A stretch of DNA of 64,000 nt from Persicaria tinctoria. Its lineage: Eukaryota; Streptophyta; Magnoliopsida; Caryophyllales; Polygonaceae. The translations under genes and the position numbers were made by a program. Where the stretch lies: contig JBANSL010000004.1 in the NCBI GenBank assembly GCA_037127255.1, positions 90,641,648 to 90,705,647 on the forward strand, read 5' to 3'. Shown here piece by piece: positions 1-10,529 of the stretch. Each line of letters opens with the position of its first letter. Position 1 is the first letter of the stretch. Under the pieces are notes generated by a model. That model saw nothing but the letters and a program-made list of their open reading frames with translations, was not told the origin of the DNA and searched no databases.

Positions 1-1342
1 CCGACCTATATCGCCCCTTCCACCACATTGTGAGTATTTCATTCATCTCTTTCTCTATGTTTTTATTTTTTGTTGTCTTTTATGTTTCATTGAGGACAAT
101 GAAAGGTTTAAGTGTGGGGGAGGGATTGCATTGCATATAGATAGAATTTGCATATCATGTTTACTTATGTTATCATGTTTATTTATGTTGTCATGTTTAT
201 TTTTTTTCATATACTGCATTTAAAAAAAAAAAAATTTATTATTATTATTTAATTTCGAAAATTAGTAGAATTAGAGCATCATTGCATTTAAGTGTTATTA
301 AATACCCATCTGACTTAGTTTGTCCTCTATTTTAAATTTCAAGCATGATTCATAAAAATCCCATGGAGTTCTGGATGTTTTGATTTTTGTCTGTATTTGA
401 TTTTTGTGGAACATGAGCTAGCAAATATAATTGAGCATGTATGATTGAGCTAAAGTATGATTGAAGTCCTAAAAACATGACCCTGTGAGGATGTTTGGCC
501 TTATTTGAATTCTTTTGCTCAATTGTGTGAATTACTCGCCTAGTGTTGCTACCTCTTGATATTGACTGCAGTATCTATTTTTGAAGACCGATGCACATGT
601 TTGTTGCTTGCGGAGTTTATGTTTATATTTTGAGTCTTTTTATTTCATTTTATGCATACTTAGTGAATAAGGTGGCAATGGTTGATGCACTGAGTAACCG
701 GGTCTACGCATGACACCCATGGGTATGATTCGCGCAAAAAGGTGTTGAAAACTATCCACTAGGAAAGAAAGCTTGATCATTGAGTAACCAGGTTCATTCA
801 TGACACCCATGTTTGCAACTCGCGTCAAAAGGTGTTCAAGTGGACTTCATATTAATAGTTGAGGTGTTGATAGACCGGGGCCATTCATGACACCCATGTT
901 TGCGCTTCGCGTAAGGAAAGCACCAAGACAAGAAAAAGAAAAAAAAAAGAGAAAGAAAGACAAAGAAAAGAAAAAAAAAAAGTGTTGAATTTTATTTTCT
1001 TTATTGTGTCCCGCAAGTAATGACATTTCGGTAGTTAATTGGTGATATGGGGGTCAATGTCTATGAGCTTAGTGCATTATTGGTTTGAGTTGAGAGTTGT
1101 ATTTAAAAGCCTAAACACATGAGTGAAACACATATTTCGGGTGAGGTTGGATGATGTCTACTTCTAAGCTTTGATCACTGGAATACATGCTATGACGTTT
1201 GTTTGCTTGGTTTATGTTTTCACCTGCTATGATGTTGCTTTTTGATGAGGTTGAAACTTGAAGGGATTTCCTGTGGGATGCGTTGATTCATGTTCATTCT
1301 ATCATTGCTTGAGGACAAGCAAAGGTTAAGTGTGGAGGAGTT
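1..1342 (+). mobile_element. LTR retrotransposon, 3' internal untranslated region (left end outside window)
   Basis: This non-coding stretch lies directly upstream of the LTR at 1343. It ends in a purine-rich tract (AAGTGTGGAGGAGTT, 1328-1342) that fits a polypurine tract. A near copy of the same block (GAGGACAATG, then AAGTGTGGGGGAG) lies at about 92-121, so the PPT region is partly duplicated. No long ORF is present. Layout and PPT style resemble the region between pol and the 3' LTR of plant Ty3-type elements. The family assignment is inference, because pol lies outside the window. Confidence 0.7.
697..917 (+). repeat. Three imperfect direct repeats in the retrotransposon 3' region
   Basis: Three copies of a roughly 45-bp block start near 697, 785 and 874. 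Each holds an ACCGGG/ACCAGG start, CATGACACCCATG and a CGCGYNAAAAGGTGTT-like end. Spacing is about 88 bp. They are non-coding and lie inside the internal untranslated part of the element. Confidence 0.65.
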
Positions 1343-2807
1343 TGATAGCATGCATTTAGGTAGGCATAATAGGTTGCATTTAGCTTATTTAAGATGCATT
1401 TCATCCATGATTTGATTACAATTTGCATATTTGCTCTCTATGTTGGTGGAATCGGAATCTACACGCTTTTATTGATTATTTCAGGTAATCGTGGATCTGA
1501 GGAGGAGACATGGGTTCATAACGCATTGGATGAGAATGTCTAGTTGATCGAAGAAGCTTACATGAAGATCTCAAGAGGTCCTGAGAAGAAGAAGCGAACC
1601 TAAACGAAGAACAAGTCTGCAGAAGTTGTCGCCAGACATGCTGAACTTGTTTTGCACTTTCTGGAGGCCTCGGTTGTCCGATCGACTATTATGACCATGC
1701 GTTGGAAAGCTCTTTCAGAGAGCTACAACTTTCATGTTGACGTCGAGAGCTAATTCGAGACGGAATTTTCGGGAAAACCCAATGCAGCGCCCGCCGCAAA
1801 AGTTGCCGCGCCCGCCGCTGTCACCTGCGGTGCCCGCCGCCAGAGGGCCGATTTCAGCTGCGCCCGCCGCTGCTCCTGTGCCGCGCCCGCCGCACCTCTT
1901 GCCGCGGCCGCCGCACCTCTGCCGCGCGCCGTTTTAGTTTAAGAAAACCCTAGTTTTTAGTTGTTTCCTTTTGGGCCGACTTTGGATGTTTGTTTTAGGC
2001 TTTTTATGTTATTTTTCTTTATCATTCATTCTATTCATGGAACACTTAGACAATTAGAGAGAGAGCGATGTTCGCCATGGGCGACTAAAACTCTCTTCGT
2101 TCTCCTTACAATTTGAAGCTTTATTTGGATTGATTGTGAGTTTCTAAATCTTGTTCCTTGTTTCCTATATTGAATGTTTCGACTTCTTTGTGCTTGAATG
2201 TTTGATTGTTTTATTCTATCTCGACTGATCAACTTGGTAGAATCAATTCAATTGCTAGGGTTTTGTAGATTCCTGATTGCGAACCTTAACCCAAGTGGCA
2301 AACTTGTTCCTTTAGGGCTGATTGAACTAATTGAATGAGTAGGAAGTTGAATGTGTTGTTAAATCCTTCTTTAGGGACTGCAAATACCTTGGTCAATCTC
2401 TGAACTTAAAGCTATCAATTGGGTTAAATCCTTCTTTAGGGACTGTTCGATTGATAAGGGTTTCTAGGACTGATTGGACTAGTAACTATATTAGGTCGGG
2501 ACAAGGGCATTCATAGGAAACCTAAAAGGACAAGAGGAAGTTACAATATCAATTCAACCAAATAAAGTGGATAGTTGTAGGTAGAGCGATCTTCTCTAAT
2601 TTGTTTTGCATTATTTGTTTATATTTTATTTTGTTTTCTTTTCAATCTCAATCAACCAAAACCCCCCTTTCTACTAATTGGTAAATACACTTTGCAAAGG
2701 AATACTTGATTCTCTGTGGGATCGACCTCTTACTTGCTTGCTATACTAGTTTGTAGGTTTGAGTTTTATTTTGATACGGTTTACAGACGACTAAAAACCG
2801 TCCATCA
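1343..2807 (+). mobile_element. 3' LTR of a Ty3-like retrotransposon (or solo LTR)
   Basis: The LTR begins TGATAGCATG right after a polypurine tract and ends CCGTCCATCA, giving TG...CA ends and a length of 1,465 bp. Its body holds a GC-rich, proline-coding tract (about 1790-1930). A segment near 2236-2330 is clearly related to the reverse complement of about 52750-52860 in the solo LTR at 52254-53501, so both belong to one family or superfamily. The right end abuts 18S rRNA sequence. The 5' LTR is not in the window. Confidence 0.8.
1785..1932 (+). repeat. GC-rich CGCCCGCCGC microrepeat inside the LTR
   Basis: Short CGCCCGCCGC-type units recur about seven times in an otherwise AT-rich LTR. 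A short proline/alanine-rich ORF runs through them but has no recognisable domain. The related solo LTR carries an analogous GC-rich cluster (GCCGCGGGGCGGC units at about 53150-53265), so it is probably an LTR feature and not a gene. Confidence 0.6.
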
Positions 2808-2973
2808 TAGCTCTAGAATTACTACGGTTATCCGAGTAGCAGATACCATCAAACAAACTATAACTGATTTAATGAGCCATTCGCAGTTTCACAGTCTGAG
2901 TTAGTTCATACTTACACATGCATGGCTTAATCTTTGAGACAAGCATATGACTACTGGCAGGATCAACCAGGTA
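2808..2973 (-). rRNA. 18S rRNA, 5'-terminal fragment (166 nt)
   Basis: Read on the minus strand, this begins TACCTGGTTGATCCTGCC, the universal 5' end of eukaryotic 18S rRNA. It continues through the expected plant sequence to TAATTCTAGAGCTA, where it is cut by the LTR end at 2807. I see at least one difference from the usual plant sequence (AACTCAGAC where AATTCAGAC is usual). It is a fragment, not a working rRNA gene. Confidence 0.95.
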
Positions 2974-3374
2974 GCATCCTTAAACGATGCCGACAACCAC
3001 AACACCGTTGCTGGCAACAATATGCTACCAGCAAACGACAAGGTGGTCATCGAGCAGCCGTCCATGATGAGCGAATAAACGCTTTAACCGATCGCAACTC
3101 AGGGGGTTAGAACCCCTCTTGCGTCCTTAACCTTCCGCATCCAAAAGCACAAGCAACGCCGTTGGCCACCTCGACATGAGATTCGCTCCAATCGTGGGAC
3201 AACAGTCGTCGCTTTCGTGTCCACCCAACAAACCCAAAGGGTTGTTTGGCGAAGCTTTAACCGATGTAGGCAACAATAATTCCTTTGGTTTAGGAATGCA
3301 GCACAGAAAACCCGACGTTGTCCGAAGCAAGCAGCTCAGGGACAGAAGAATGAAGAGGCTCTGTGCGGTCGGTT
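2974..3374 (-). other. 45S rDNA 5' external transcribed spacer fragment
   Basis: This sequence lies immediately upstream of the 18S 5' end on the same strand and joins it through GGATGC/TACCTGG, the usual plant ETS-18S junction. It is non-coding and GC-richer than its surroundings. The right limit, where LINE sequence begins, is approximate. The ETS assignment comes from position relative to 18S. Confidence 0.75.
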
Positions 3375-3824
3375 CGATGCGCAAGCATGGATTGGGTTAT
3401 TATTAGAGACCACTTGGGATGTCCTCTAATGATTCACCAGCAGCTTGTTGGCCAACACTCAGCTGTTGAAACTGAAGCCCGAGCTGTCCTGATTGGCCTT
3501 AAGCTGGCTCTCTCAAGGCATTTGGACAATTTCTACATTGAAAGCGACTGTCTGACGGTGGTTAATGCTGTCAATCAAATTTGGAAGCCTCCTTGGCAAA
3601 TTGAAACAATAATCTCTGATATACAGACTTTGCTATGGGCTTCTGGCAGAGTCAAACTAAACCACATTAGGCGCTCTCGGAATAAAGTGGCTGACAAGGT
3701 TGCACACCTTGGCCACTTCCTTCCTGCCTGCACAATCCCACAAAATCAAGATCTCTGTGATCTCATCCGAAAGGATGCGCTCGGTTCGCCAGGATAATCC
3801 TGGCCTACCGAATTCTTACTTAAT

Positions 3825-3856
<32 letters not shown>
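3375..3856 (+). mobile_element. 5'-truncated L1-type LINE: RNase H domain, 3' UTR and poly(A)
   Basis: An ORF reaching a stop at about 3797 encodes the C-terminal RNase H (RVT_3) domain of a plant LINE ORF2. Visible marks are ETEARAVLIGLKLAL, IESDC and RNKVADKVAHLG, and the end is DLIRKDALGSPG. A short 3' UTR folds into a hairpin (CCAGGAT/ATCCTGG inside CGGT/ACCG). The terminus GAATTCTTACTTAATC is followed by about 31 A residues (3826-3856). The 5' boundary with the rDNA spacer is approximate and no target-site duplication was found. It is a dead fragment. Confidence 0.85.
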
Positions 3857-3858
<2 letters not shown>

Positions 3859-4264
3859 AACAACTGATGTGTTGCTTCGACTTTTTTTAGTTGAATCTTT
3901 TGGACTATATTTCAATTGGGCTGATTGGGCCTATTGTACATTTTTATATTTATGCTGGCCCAATTCATTTGTTTTTCCATTATTTGATAAATGTGTTAAA
4001 TTGTGACCTTCGGGTCCTTTCCCACCCAAAAAAAAATGTGTTAAATTTATTTATTTATTTATGTTATTTTTTGGTAAGGAATTTATGTTATGGAGGAATC
4101 ATTCAAATACTTTGGATAAACCTAAATGCAGCTCACCATCATTCAACATCTGGGTTGGCTCATCCAAATAATGTCATGCAAACAAAACTATGACTTTAAA
4201 ATAATTTAATGTGGTATACATTTGTGATTATACAAACATGATTTGTTTAATCAACCAAACAGCC
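3857..4264. other. AT-rich intergenic DNA, no feature seen
   Basis: Low-complexity AT-rich sequence. The short ORF at 3891-4193 has no recognisable domain and is not called. Confidence 0.5.
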
Positions 4265-4481
4265 ATATAATTATGTTAACACCAATCACAAGTTGGTGTA
4301 GTGGTTATGGGGCTACATCCCATGCCTCGAGGTTCGAAGTTCGAATCCCCGTAGAAACATGGAGACACTTGTGAGTGGGAGGGTCAACCCCTTAAATGGG
4401 CCTACAGTAACCCGATCCAGATGTAAAGTGGGCTTAGCCCACTTGAACTGGAAAGGATAAAAAAATATAATTATGTTAACA
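4265..4481 (+). mobile_element. tRNA-derived SINE with 17-bp target-site duplication
   Basis: The SINE body is 4282-4464. It carries an A-box-like GGTGTAGTGGTTATGG near the 5' end and a B-box GTTCGAATCCCC about 35 bp further on, and it ends in GGATAAAAA. It is flanked by perfect copies of ATATAATTATGTTAACA (4265-4281 and 4465-4481). Pol III promoter boxes plus a perfect TSD make this a firm call. Confidence 0.9.
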
Positions 4482-5473
4482 ATGTCATAATTGTTGGTTT
4501 ATATATAAAGAAAGTTAGTTGACCATTTAGGGATTTTAGACAAAGCATCCATATCAAGTTAGTTGACAAAAAAAAAAAAAAAAACTCTCAAGTTTATTTA
4601 ATTATATGATCAAGTTAAAGCTAGTTGGTGGCTTGTGAGAATTCATAAACTTTGCTTGCCAATATAAACAACAATATCCAAGTACAAAAAAATTAAATAA
4701 ACTTGATTAGCATTTGATGGAAACCCCATTAAAAGTGCTTTAAAATAATAATAATAATAACAATAATTATTATGAAAACTAAATATTGTCAACATATGAT
4801 GTTATATTTAACACTGTATAAGGACATAATTAAATACCGAAAGCTCTTTTTCCTGTCAGAAACACATTGAAGCTCCACCATTAACATGTTTATAGGTTAT
4901 GGTCATGTTTAAAAATACAAAAAATTTATTCATGGGCATTTAGTGTTGGGGAAGATTATCCCACTAAAATCAATAAAATTATAATATAAAAAGTTTCTTC
5001 CCATACCCTCCAACTCCAACTATGTTAACTTGCCAACCTGGTAAGGAACAAATCCCTTTTTAATATCCCAAATTCCAAGTTACTGCATTATTTCTTCTAT
5101 ACACCATCATGAACAATGGGACATGTGGAGATTAAGGGTGTTTCTGGATTTAAATATATTATAATTATAAATACTTTCAATTTTTTTATTTTAAAATGTG
5201 TTTGAAATAACATAAATTTTAAATAAATTATTTTATAAATCGTGTTAATCATTTATTATATAAACTTTAAGCAATATTGAGTGTTTGACTTACATAATTT
5301 ATAAAAAAAATGTTATTTAAATTTTATATTATTTTAAGTTAATTATAATCCATTAGAATTTAAATCATTACAAACCCTAAAAACAATTAAATTAAATTAA
5401 TCTCCCCATTTACTTAGTCATGGCACCCACTTTATATCCATGTTCCTTTCATCAAACCAACCTTCACACCTTC
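4482..5473. other. Intergenic, upstream of the membrane-protein gene
   Basis: AT-rich DNA with short homopolymer runs. No ORF, repeat family or RNA gene was recognised. It presumably includes the distal promoter of the gene at 5574. Confidence 0.5.
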
Positions 5474-5480
5474 ATATATA
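5474..5480 (+). promoter_or_regulatory. TATA box of the membrane-protein gene
   Basis: CATATATACC lies about 95 bp upstream of the ATG at 5574. That spacing suits a TATA box with a leader of about 65-70 nt. Confidence 0.45.
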
Positions 5481-5573
5481 CCCCCAAAAGCACTAAAAAC
5501 AGAACAGAATCCCCTGTTTTATTTCCCCTGAATCAACTCCTCTGTTTTTCATTCCATTTGAAGAACAAGAGAG

Positions 5574-6413
5574 ATGGGCTTGAAGAAGGCAACAACCAAA
5601 CACCATGAAGCCTCTCATTTCTCACTTCTTTTGCAACCATTTTACTTCCTCTCAATCACAATCCTTAGCCTCTTATTGCCCCTCTCATTCCTCCTGCTAG
5701 CAAGAATTTCAAGTGCAAGCTACTTCATCTCCAAATCAACTGGTCCTTCAACCACTTTGATCACTAACTTCTTCCTCTGCACAAACCCATTCCTCCTCCA
5801 ATCCCTAGTGTGGATCATCACCTTGTCATCCCTAATCCGCATCGTAACGGGTCGAATAACCCTCCTTCCGAACAACCCGGTTAGCCCCAAATTGCACACT
5901 GCTTGGATCTTCCTATGCACCCTCCAAGTGTGTGTTGGGCTAGGGATTGAGGCCTCCATGGAAGCCAGTTTCGATGGCTCCGAGTTCTCCGACAGGGGGA
6001 GGAGCTGGTTCACTAGGATCCTTTTCTTTGTGGGGATCCATGAGACCATGATGCATTGGTGTCGGAGCGTGGTGAAGCCGGTGGTGGATGATACTTTGCT
6101 CGGTGGGCCTAAGCCGGAGAGGTGGCTGGAGAGGGCGGTGTTGGCCGCTGGATGTGGCGGCTTGTGGTGGCTCAGGCTGAGGGAGAGGGTGGAGGCCTTG
6201 GTGGCTGTGGTGGAGCTCAAGATGGAGATCATGGTTGGGGGTATTGGGTTTGGTGATTTTCTTGGTTGGTCTTTGTATTACTTGGTTGTCATCATTGGCA
6301 TTGCTAGGATCTTGAAAGGCCTTTTCTGGATTGTATTCGTTGCGTTTTTCAAAACACCCAAAGAGACCATCAATGGTGAGAGTTTGCTGCTAGATGTGCA
6401 AGAACAAGTATGA
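5574..6413 (+). CDS. Plant multipass transmembrane protein of unknown function (279 aa)
   Basis: This is an intact single-exon ORF. I recognise no catalytic domain. Hydrophobic stretches suggest four to six membrane segments: about residues 18-45, 62-92, 107-126, 148-160 and a long C-terminal pair at about 222-265. A charged region (LRLRERVEALVAVVELKMEI) precedes the last pair. The ATG at 5574 (AGAG-ATGGGC context) is chosen because an upstream ATG at 5420 opens a different, short frame and lies before the TATA box. The style resembles small plant-specific membrane proteins annotated only as 'transmembrane protein'. Location and role are unknown. It converges with the TBL gene, whose stop lies about 200 bp away. 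Confidence 0.8.
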   Translation: MGLKKATTKHHEASHFSLLLQPFYFLSITILSLLLPLSFLLLARISSASYFISKSTGPSTTLITNFFLCTNPFLLQSLVWIITLSSLIRIVTGRITLLPNNPVSPKLHTAWIFLCTLQVCVGLGIEASMEASFDGSEFSDRGRSWFTRILFFVGIHETMMHWCRSVVKPVVDDTLLGGPKPERWLERAVLAAGCGGLWWLRLRERVEALVAVVELKMEIMVGGIGFGDFLGWSLYYLVVIIGIARILKGLFWIVFVAFFKTPKETINGESLLLDVQEQV

Positions 6414-6619
6414 TTATGTCGATAACAGCGAGTTTATAATCTAGTTGAAGTTGAAAACAAAAAACGTTTATGTCTTTTTGCCTAAGAATAGCAATTTCTA
6501 AATTACGTTGTGATTGTAAAAAGCAAGTGATGAATCAATTTGTGATTGAATTGAAGTTACAACAAAAAGAAAGGATCTTTTTTTGGGGGGAAAATGGATG
6601 ACTTGTGTCATTGTACAAG

Positions 6620-8519
6620 TTAGCTTGAATGTGCATTATTGGTGTCTTGGTCTGATGCCAAATGATAATACAACAGCTCATTCCAAGCATCAGGAATGCC
6701 AGGGAGACACCAATGACTGCAATCTTGAATTTTCGTCCAGGATTTGCTTCCGAAAATGGATGGGTGTCCGTCTACTCGGTAGCCGGATAGGGTTGTCACA
6801 CCGAGGAATGTAACAGGAGTTGTCATCTTGTTGATGATGTCCATTGCAATGAGATCTTTTTGTGGATCCGATACTTGGGGTTCGACAAGGGGTTTGTCGC
6901 CTTCGTTGCAATGTCCACCGGTGTTCCAATCCCCTCCCCTGATCAATGAAACAGGAGACTCATTTGATCAAGATTCAACAGGATGCCAATCTCAAGCTGA
7001 TTGCTAAGTACAACAACAACAACCCAGTATATTCCGCAATAAAACCAGGTCTGGGGGTCAAGATGTACGCACTCTTACCCCAATCAAGTCCAGAGAGTGT
7101 TTCCGATAGACCCGAAATAATATGACACATGAACCACTTGGTACCAGGCCACACAGAAAGGAAAAAGAGACAGTAAAGAAGATAGACATGAAGCATAAAT
7201 AAAAAGACACAACACCTAGCCCAGAACTCTAGACATCAACGGCCTGAATGCACCTCCTCCTGTGATCTATGGACATAAAAACTGATTGCTAAGTGCTAAC
7301 CTGAAATGCGAAGGGGTTGAGCTTCGGAAGAAGACTCGTGTTTTGTGTGGATTGACGCGTCTATCAACCCATCTCGCCCATGTAGTTAGAGCTCGTCGAA
7401 AGGCTGTGAGAGCCTTCAAATGATGGTGCACTAGCCTGCCTTCCTGGTAGTAGTTATTCCTGCTATGGAAAATTGAGATGAACAAACTTTGCTGACTTGC
7501 TGTCATTTGGAATTGAATAGAAATCAATCCAACTCACCCTGATCTCGTCTTCGAATGAGTCCACCAGTTAGCCGAGTTGAAGACCAAGATATCCGCACTC
7601 CTCCATCTCGATGAACCTCTATCAATACTATCAATTCGCAGTGTTTGCAGACGCTTCCGGCCCACTCTTGCCTTGCCCTCATGTACCAAGTAATGGCTCA
7701 CATGGAATTCAACTGTACATTGGTAATCCTGCAACACAAAACACCCTTACATCAGCACAAAAAACCTTCAAGAAACCAAGGTAGCCACAACTGAAGATCA
7801 TAAAACTATACCACAAATCGGAAGCTGTAATCGCCCTTCGCCTTAGTGATCTTCCTCCCATGTGTCTCATACACTTTGCTGGGATCTTTGACAGCTCCCA
7901 TTAGCAGACACAGCATGGATTCCCATTGGTTCCGGTTCATTGAATCGCCAACGAACACCAGCCTCTTGCCGCGAATCATTTCCAGCATCTTCGTCGCGTT
8001 AAACCTTCCAAACAAACTCCCTAGTCAATCCCAAATTCTTCATGTAACAATAACTGTAACCAAATTGGGGGGAAAATTAAACTACCTTGGGATGTCACAG
8101 TCATGAGGCTGCCATCTCCACTTCATGTAATCACTATCCAACCTGCCATTGCCCTTGCAGTTGAAGCCCTCATCTATAAAGGGGCAACTGAAGTTTGTAT
8201 ACAAAGGATAGCTCTCGTCGAAAACCCATCTCCCATTCGAAACATCGCAATCTCTCCTGTAAATCTTGTGACTACTTTGAGCCTCGTCTTGATCAGATGA
8301 AGCACTTTGAGGCTTTCTGTGAATCAAGGGCTTAAGATTTTCCTGCTCAAGATTCAGTGGATCAAAGGGCTTTTCCAATTGCAAGTGTGTTTCCAAGTGG
8401 ACAGGCCTAAAGGTGGAATCTTGCATTACCCAAAGGGATAAGCAAGAGAGGATTAAGAGAGAGAAAGGTAATGTGATAAACTTTCTTGATCTGAGTGAGA
8501 AGCTTCTTTGCGTCTGCAT
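6620..8519 (-). CDS. TRICHOME BIREFRINGENCE-LIKE (TBL) polysaccharide O-acetyltransferase
   Basis: Five exons: 8519-8086, 8004-7812, 7728-7538, 7459-7301 and 6938-6620. All introns are GT-AG and the joined frame is 431 aa. Residues 11-32 form a type II signal anchor, typical of Golgi residents. A PMR5N domain follows (about 89-142, RDCDVSNGRWVFDE and CPFIDEGFNCKGNGR). The GDS catalytic-serine motif is at 164-166 (FVGDSMNRNQWES). The DxxH motif is at 398-401 (DCSHWCLPGIPDAWNELL). Family knowledge: TBL proteins acetylate xylan, mannan or pectin using the GDS Ser and the DxxH Asp/His. The ATG at 8519 is preferred over the in-frame ATG at 8594, because it starts directly before the basic, anchor-forming N-terminus. 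The substrate and exact clade cannot be told here. Confidence 0.92.
6997..7294 (-). mobile_element. Au/TS-like SINE in TBL intron 4, with 13-bp TSD
   Basis: The body is 7010-7281. On the minus strand it holds GGGGTAAGAGTGCGTACA, CCCCAGACC and an end of ACTGGGTTGTTGTTGTTG, the 3' hallmarks of plant Au/TS-type SINEs with a TTG-repeat tail. It is flanked by perfect CTGATTGCTAAGT copies (6997-7009 and 7282-7294). The upstream duplication ends only six bases from the exon 4 donor splice site (intron starts at 7300). Confidence 0.85.
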
Positions 8520-9011
8520 CTTCTTCTTCCTCTCCTTCTGATTCTTGGATGAGTTTAGGATATATACGCAGAGATTAGTAACGGTAATCAGCAATTCAAA
8601 TACTCATGACTGAATCTTTTTCAAATGATGTCAGGAAGTAGTTAATGTACAATGAAATTAAAAAATAATAATTTTCAAATTCTGCATTTTGGGGTTTGCT
8701 TAGTGCAGACGTTTCAAATAATTGAAAAAATTAATTGCAGATTTGGTTCCTGTAGGAATGGGATTAGTTGCAGATTATGCAATTGACATTTGTTAGTTCA
8801 CCAATTCAAATGCTTTCAGTCGAGCAATAGTTTTTCTGGTGACCGGTTCCTGTCAACAACTCGCCAAATACCACTGAATTGATGAATTCATTTGTTGAAT
8901 TTGCAGAAAGTAAAATAAAAACGCCATCTTTAAGGTTAATTGCGTTCAATGGCATAAACTTCACATAATTCAAAAAGAATCCACTGAAACGGGAAATCTC
9001 CGGAGACCGAG
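8520..9011. other. Divergent intergenic region between TBL and CP12
   Basis: The TBL start (-) and the CP12 start (+) are about 630 bp apart, so this stretch probably holds both promoters. I see no coding sequence of its own. Minus-strand ORFs that run across CP12 are shadows of its GC-rich coding region. Confidence 0.6.
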
Positions 9012-9017
9012 CACGTG
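9012..9017 (+). promoter_or_regulatory. G-box (CACGTG) in the CP12 promoter
   Basis: GCACGTGGGA carries a perfect G-box with a GG flank, about 65 bp upstream of the TATA-like ATAAATAC. G-boxes bind bZIP and bHLH (PIF/HY5-type) factors and are common in light-responsive photosynthesis promoters. Function here is inferred. Confidence 0.6.
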
Positions 9018-9080
9018 GGAAGTTCTGAGTGGTGGGAAATTGATAAGAATTGTGTGTACGAAATTCATCACTCCCCGCGC

Positions 9081-9087
9081 ATAAATA
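9081..9087 (+). promoter_or_regulatory. TATA box of CP12
   Basis: ATAAATAC lies 70 bp upstream of the CP12 ATG, which gives a leader of about 40 nt. Confidence 0.55.
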
Positions 9088-9150
9088 CAATTTTCTGTTT
9101 TCTGATTTTACTCTCCAAGGAAGAAGAAATTTTCCAAAGCAATTGAAGCA

Positions 9151-9522
9151 ATGGCAGCAGTATCGGGCGCGAGCAAGCTGATATCGCCGGCTCGGTGGCA
9201 GATGAGGAAGCCGGAGGCGGTGGAGATGCCAAAGGCGGTGACTTGGAGGAGCACGGCTTGTAGGCGCGCGGGGAGGATGGTGGCGGTGAGGGCGGCGCCG
9301 GACAAGCTGTCGGAGAAGGTTGCGGAGAGCGTGAAGGAGGCGGAGGAGAAGTGCGCGGAGGATCCACAGAGCGGGGAGTGTGCGGCAGCGTGGGATGAGG
9401 TGGAGGAGCTGAGCGCCGCCGCCAGCCACGCCAGGGACCGGCAGAAGGAGAACTCCGATCCCCTCGAGACATACTGCAAAGATAATCCCGAGACCGACGA
9501 GTGCCGCACCTACGATAATTAG
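9151..9522 (+). CDS. CP12: CP12, chloroplast GAPDH/PRK-linking regulator (123 aa)
   Basis: Intact single-exon gene. Residues 1 to about 47 are basic and Ser/Ala-rich, like a plastid transit peptide. The mature part has both CP12 cysteine pairs (C68/C77 and C109/C118), the AWDEVEEL core at about 80-87, and the acidic C-terminus DPLETYCKDNPETDECRTYDN (103-123). Family knowledge: CP12 is an intrinsically disordered redox switch. Oxidised by thioredoxin control in the dark, it binds NADP-GAPDH and phosphoribulokinase and turns the Calvin cycle down. Everything needed for that looks present. A G-box and TATA box lie just upstream. Confidence 0.97.
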   Translation: MAAVSGASKLISPARWQMRKPEAVEMPKAVTWRSTACRRAGRMVAVRAAPDKLSEKVAESVKEAEEKCAEDPQSGECAAAWDEVEELSAAASHARDRQKENSDPLETYCKDNPETDECRTYDN

Positions 9523-10529
9523 GTTTTCTTGTGATTTTTGTTTCCATGGCGATCAATCAAATTTGGGGGAAATCAATGATCTTTTAGTTGTTAATTAGCT
9601 CAATTGTGGCGATTGATCGATGATTATCATTATATGAATATATGGGTGTGTAGTTGTGCTCCTCCATACTGAAATTTAGCAATAAACCTTTTGGGATGTG
9701 TGCTTGATCAGCAGGAGAAAGAAATTGATTAAATTTAAACCTTCCCCAAATTATTCTTACCGTAATTTCTAGGTTAGTTCATCGTCCTTGAAAGAAAAAA
9801 AATCCCAATTTGTGGTAATGAACCAATGGACACCACCAAACTTGTGGATTGTTCTCTTTGACTGGAAAGGTCTTTCTCAGTGCAGTGTTCAAAAACAATG
9901 AGCTAATAGATCAGCTTTCTCAGTTTCTCTCTAGAAGTGTGTACTGTAAGTGGATCTAACAAGTCTTAAACAATGGGAACATTGGGAAGCTTTCATTGAA
10001 GGAGGACCCATATTTTTTTTGAGCATCAGCAAAACAATCTCATTAATAATGGTTCAAATCATGCAGAACAATATCCAATAACTCATCCAGCAAAACAATC
10101 TCTTTTGTATCTATTACCTATGCTATAGATTTACCTCTTCAAAAAAAAAAATTCAATAACTCATCCAGTAGAGCCCCTTCATGCGTACACGCAAATGGAC
10201 TTACATAGCTAAGTGATGATACCCCATTCCCGCCTTGGCGAACAAAGCCAAAAACACTCCTAGAACCGACCCTTAAGTTGCCCTCTAGCAACGAGGACCC
10301 CTCTGGTTTTGCCTTGAGTGGATAAATATAGGATAAATATAGGATAAATCACTTTAGCAGGTGAATATTCAATCAGTTGTAGACAAGCTTTTTCTCACTC
10401 AGATCTCTTGATACAGTCTTTAATAAGATACACAATCACATAACAAAAAGTCTTGAAGGAGAGATCAGATAAAGGTCACTCAGCTTCAAAACAAAAGCAA
10501 TGCTGTCAATGGTTAACTGAATAAGATAA
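9523..10529. other. Intergenic: CP12 3' region and unidentified repeats
   Basis: The first 200-300 bp should hold the CP12 3' UTR. CAATAACTCATCCAG occurs twice (about 10076 and 10154), and GGATAAATATA is tandemly repeated at about 10320-10350. A stretch at about 10190-10310 reads on the minus strand like a decayed coding fragment, but I could not identify it. Confidence 0.4.

Noticed and set aside
1734..1937. Proline-rich 67-aa ORF
   Set aside because: It is a translation of the GC-rich microrepeat inside an LTR.
5720..6232. 170-aa minus-strand ORF
   Set aside because: It lies antisense within the 279-aa membrane-protein gene and has no domain.
8806..9556. Three minus-strand ORFs of 133-207 aa over CP12
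   Set aside because: They are proline/arginine-rich shadows of the GC-rich CP12 coding strand, which has a clear family match.
10190..10320. Possible decayed LINE RNase H coding on the minus strand
   Set aside because: Only a loose resemblance (VFGFVRQGGN) with no flanking poly(A) or TSD. Not enough to call.
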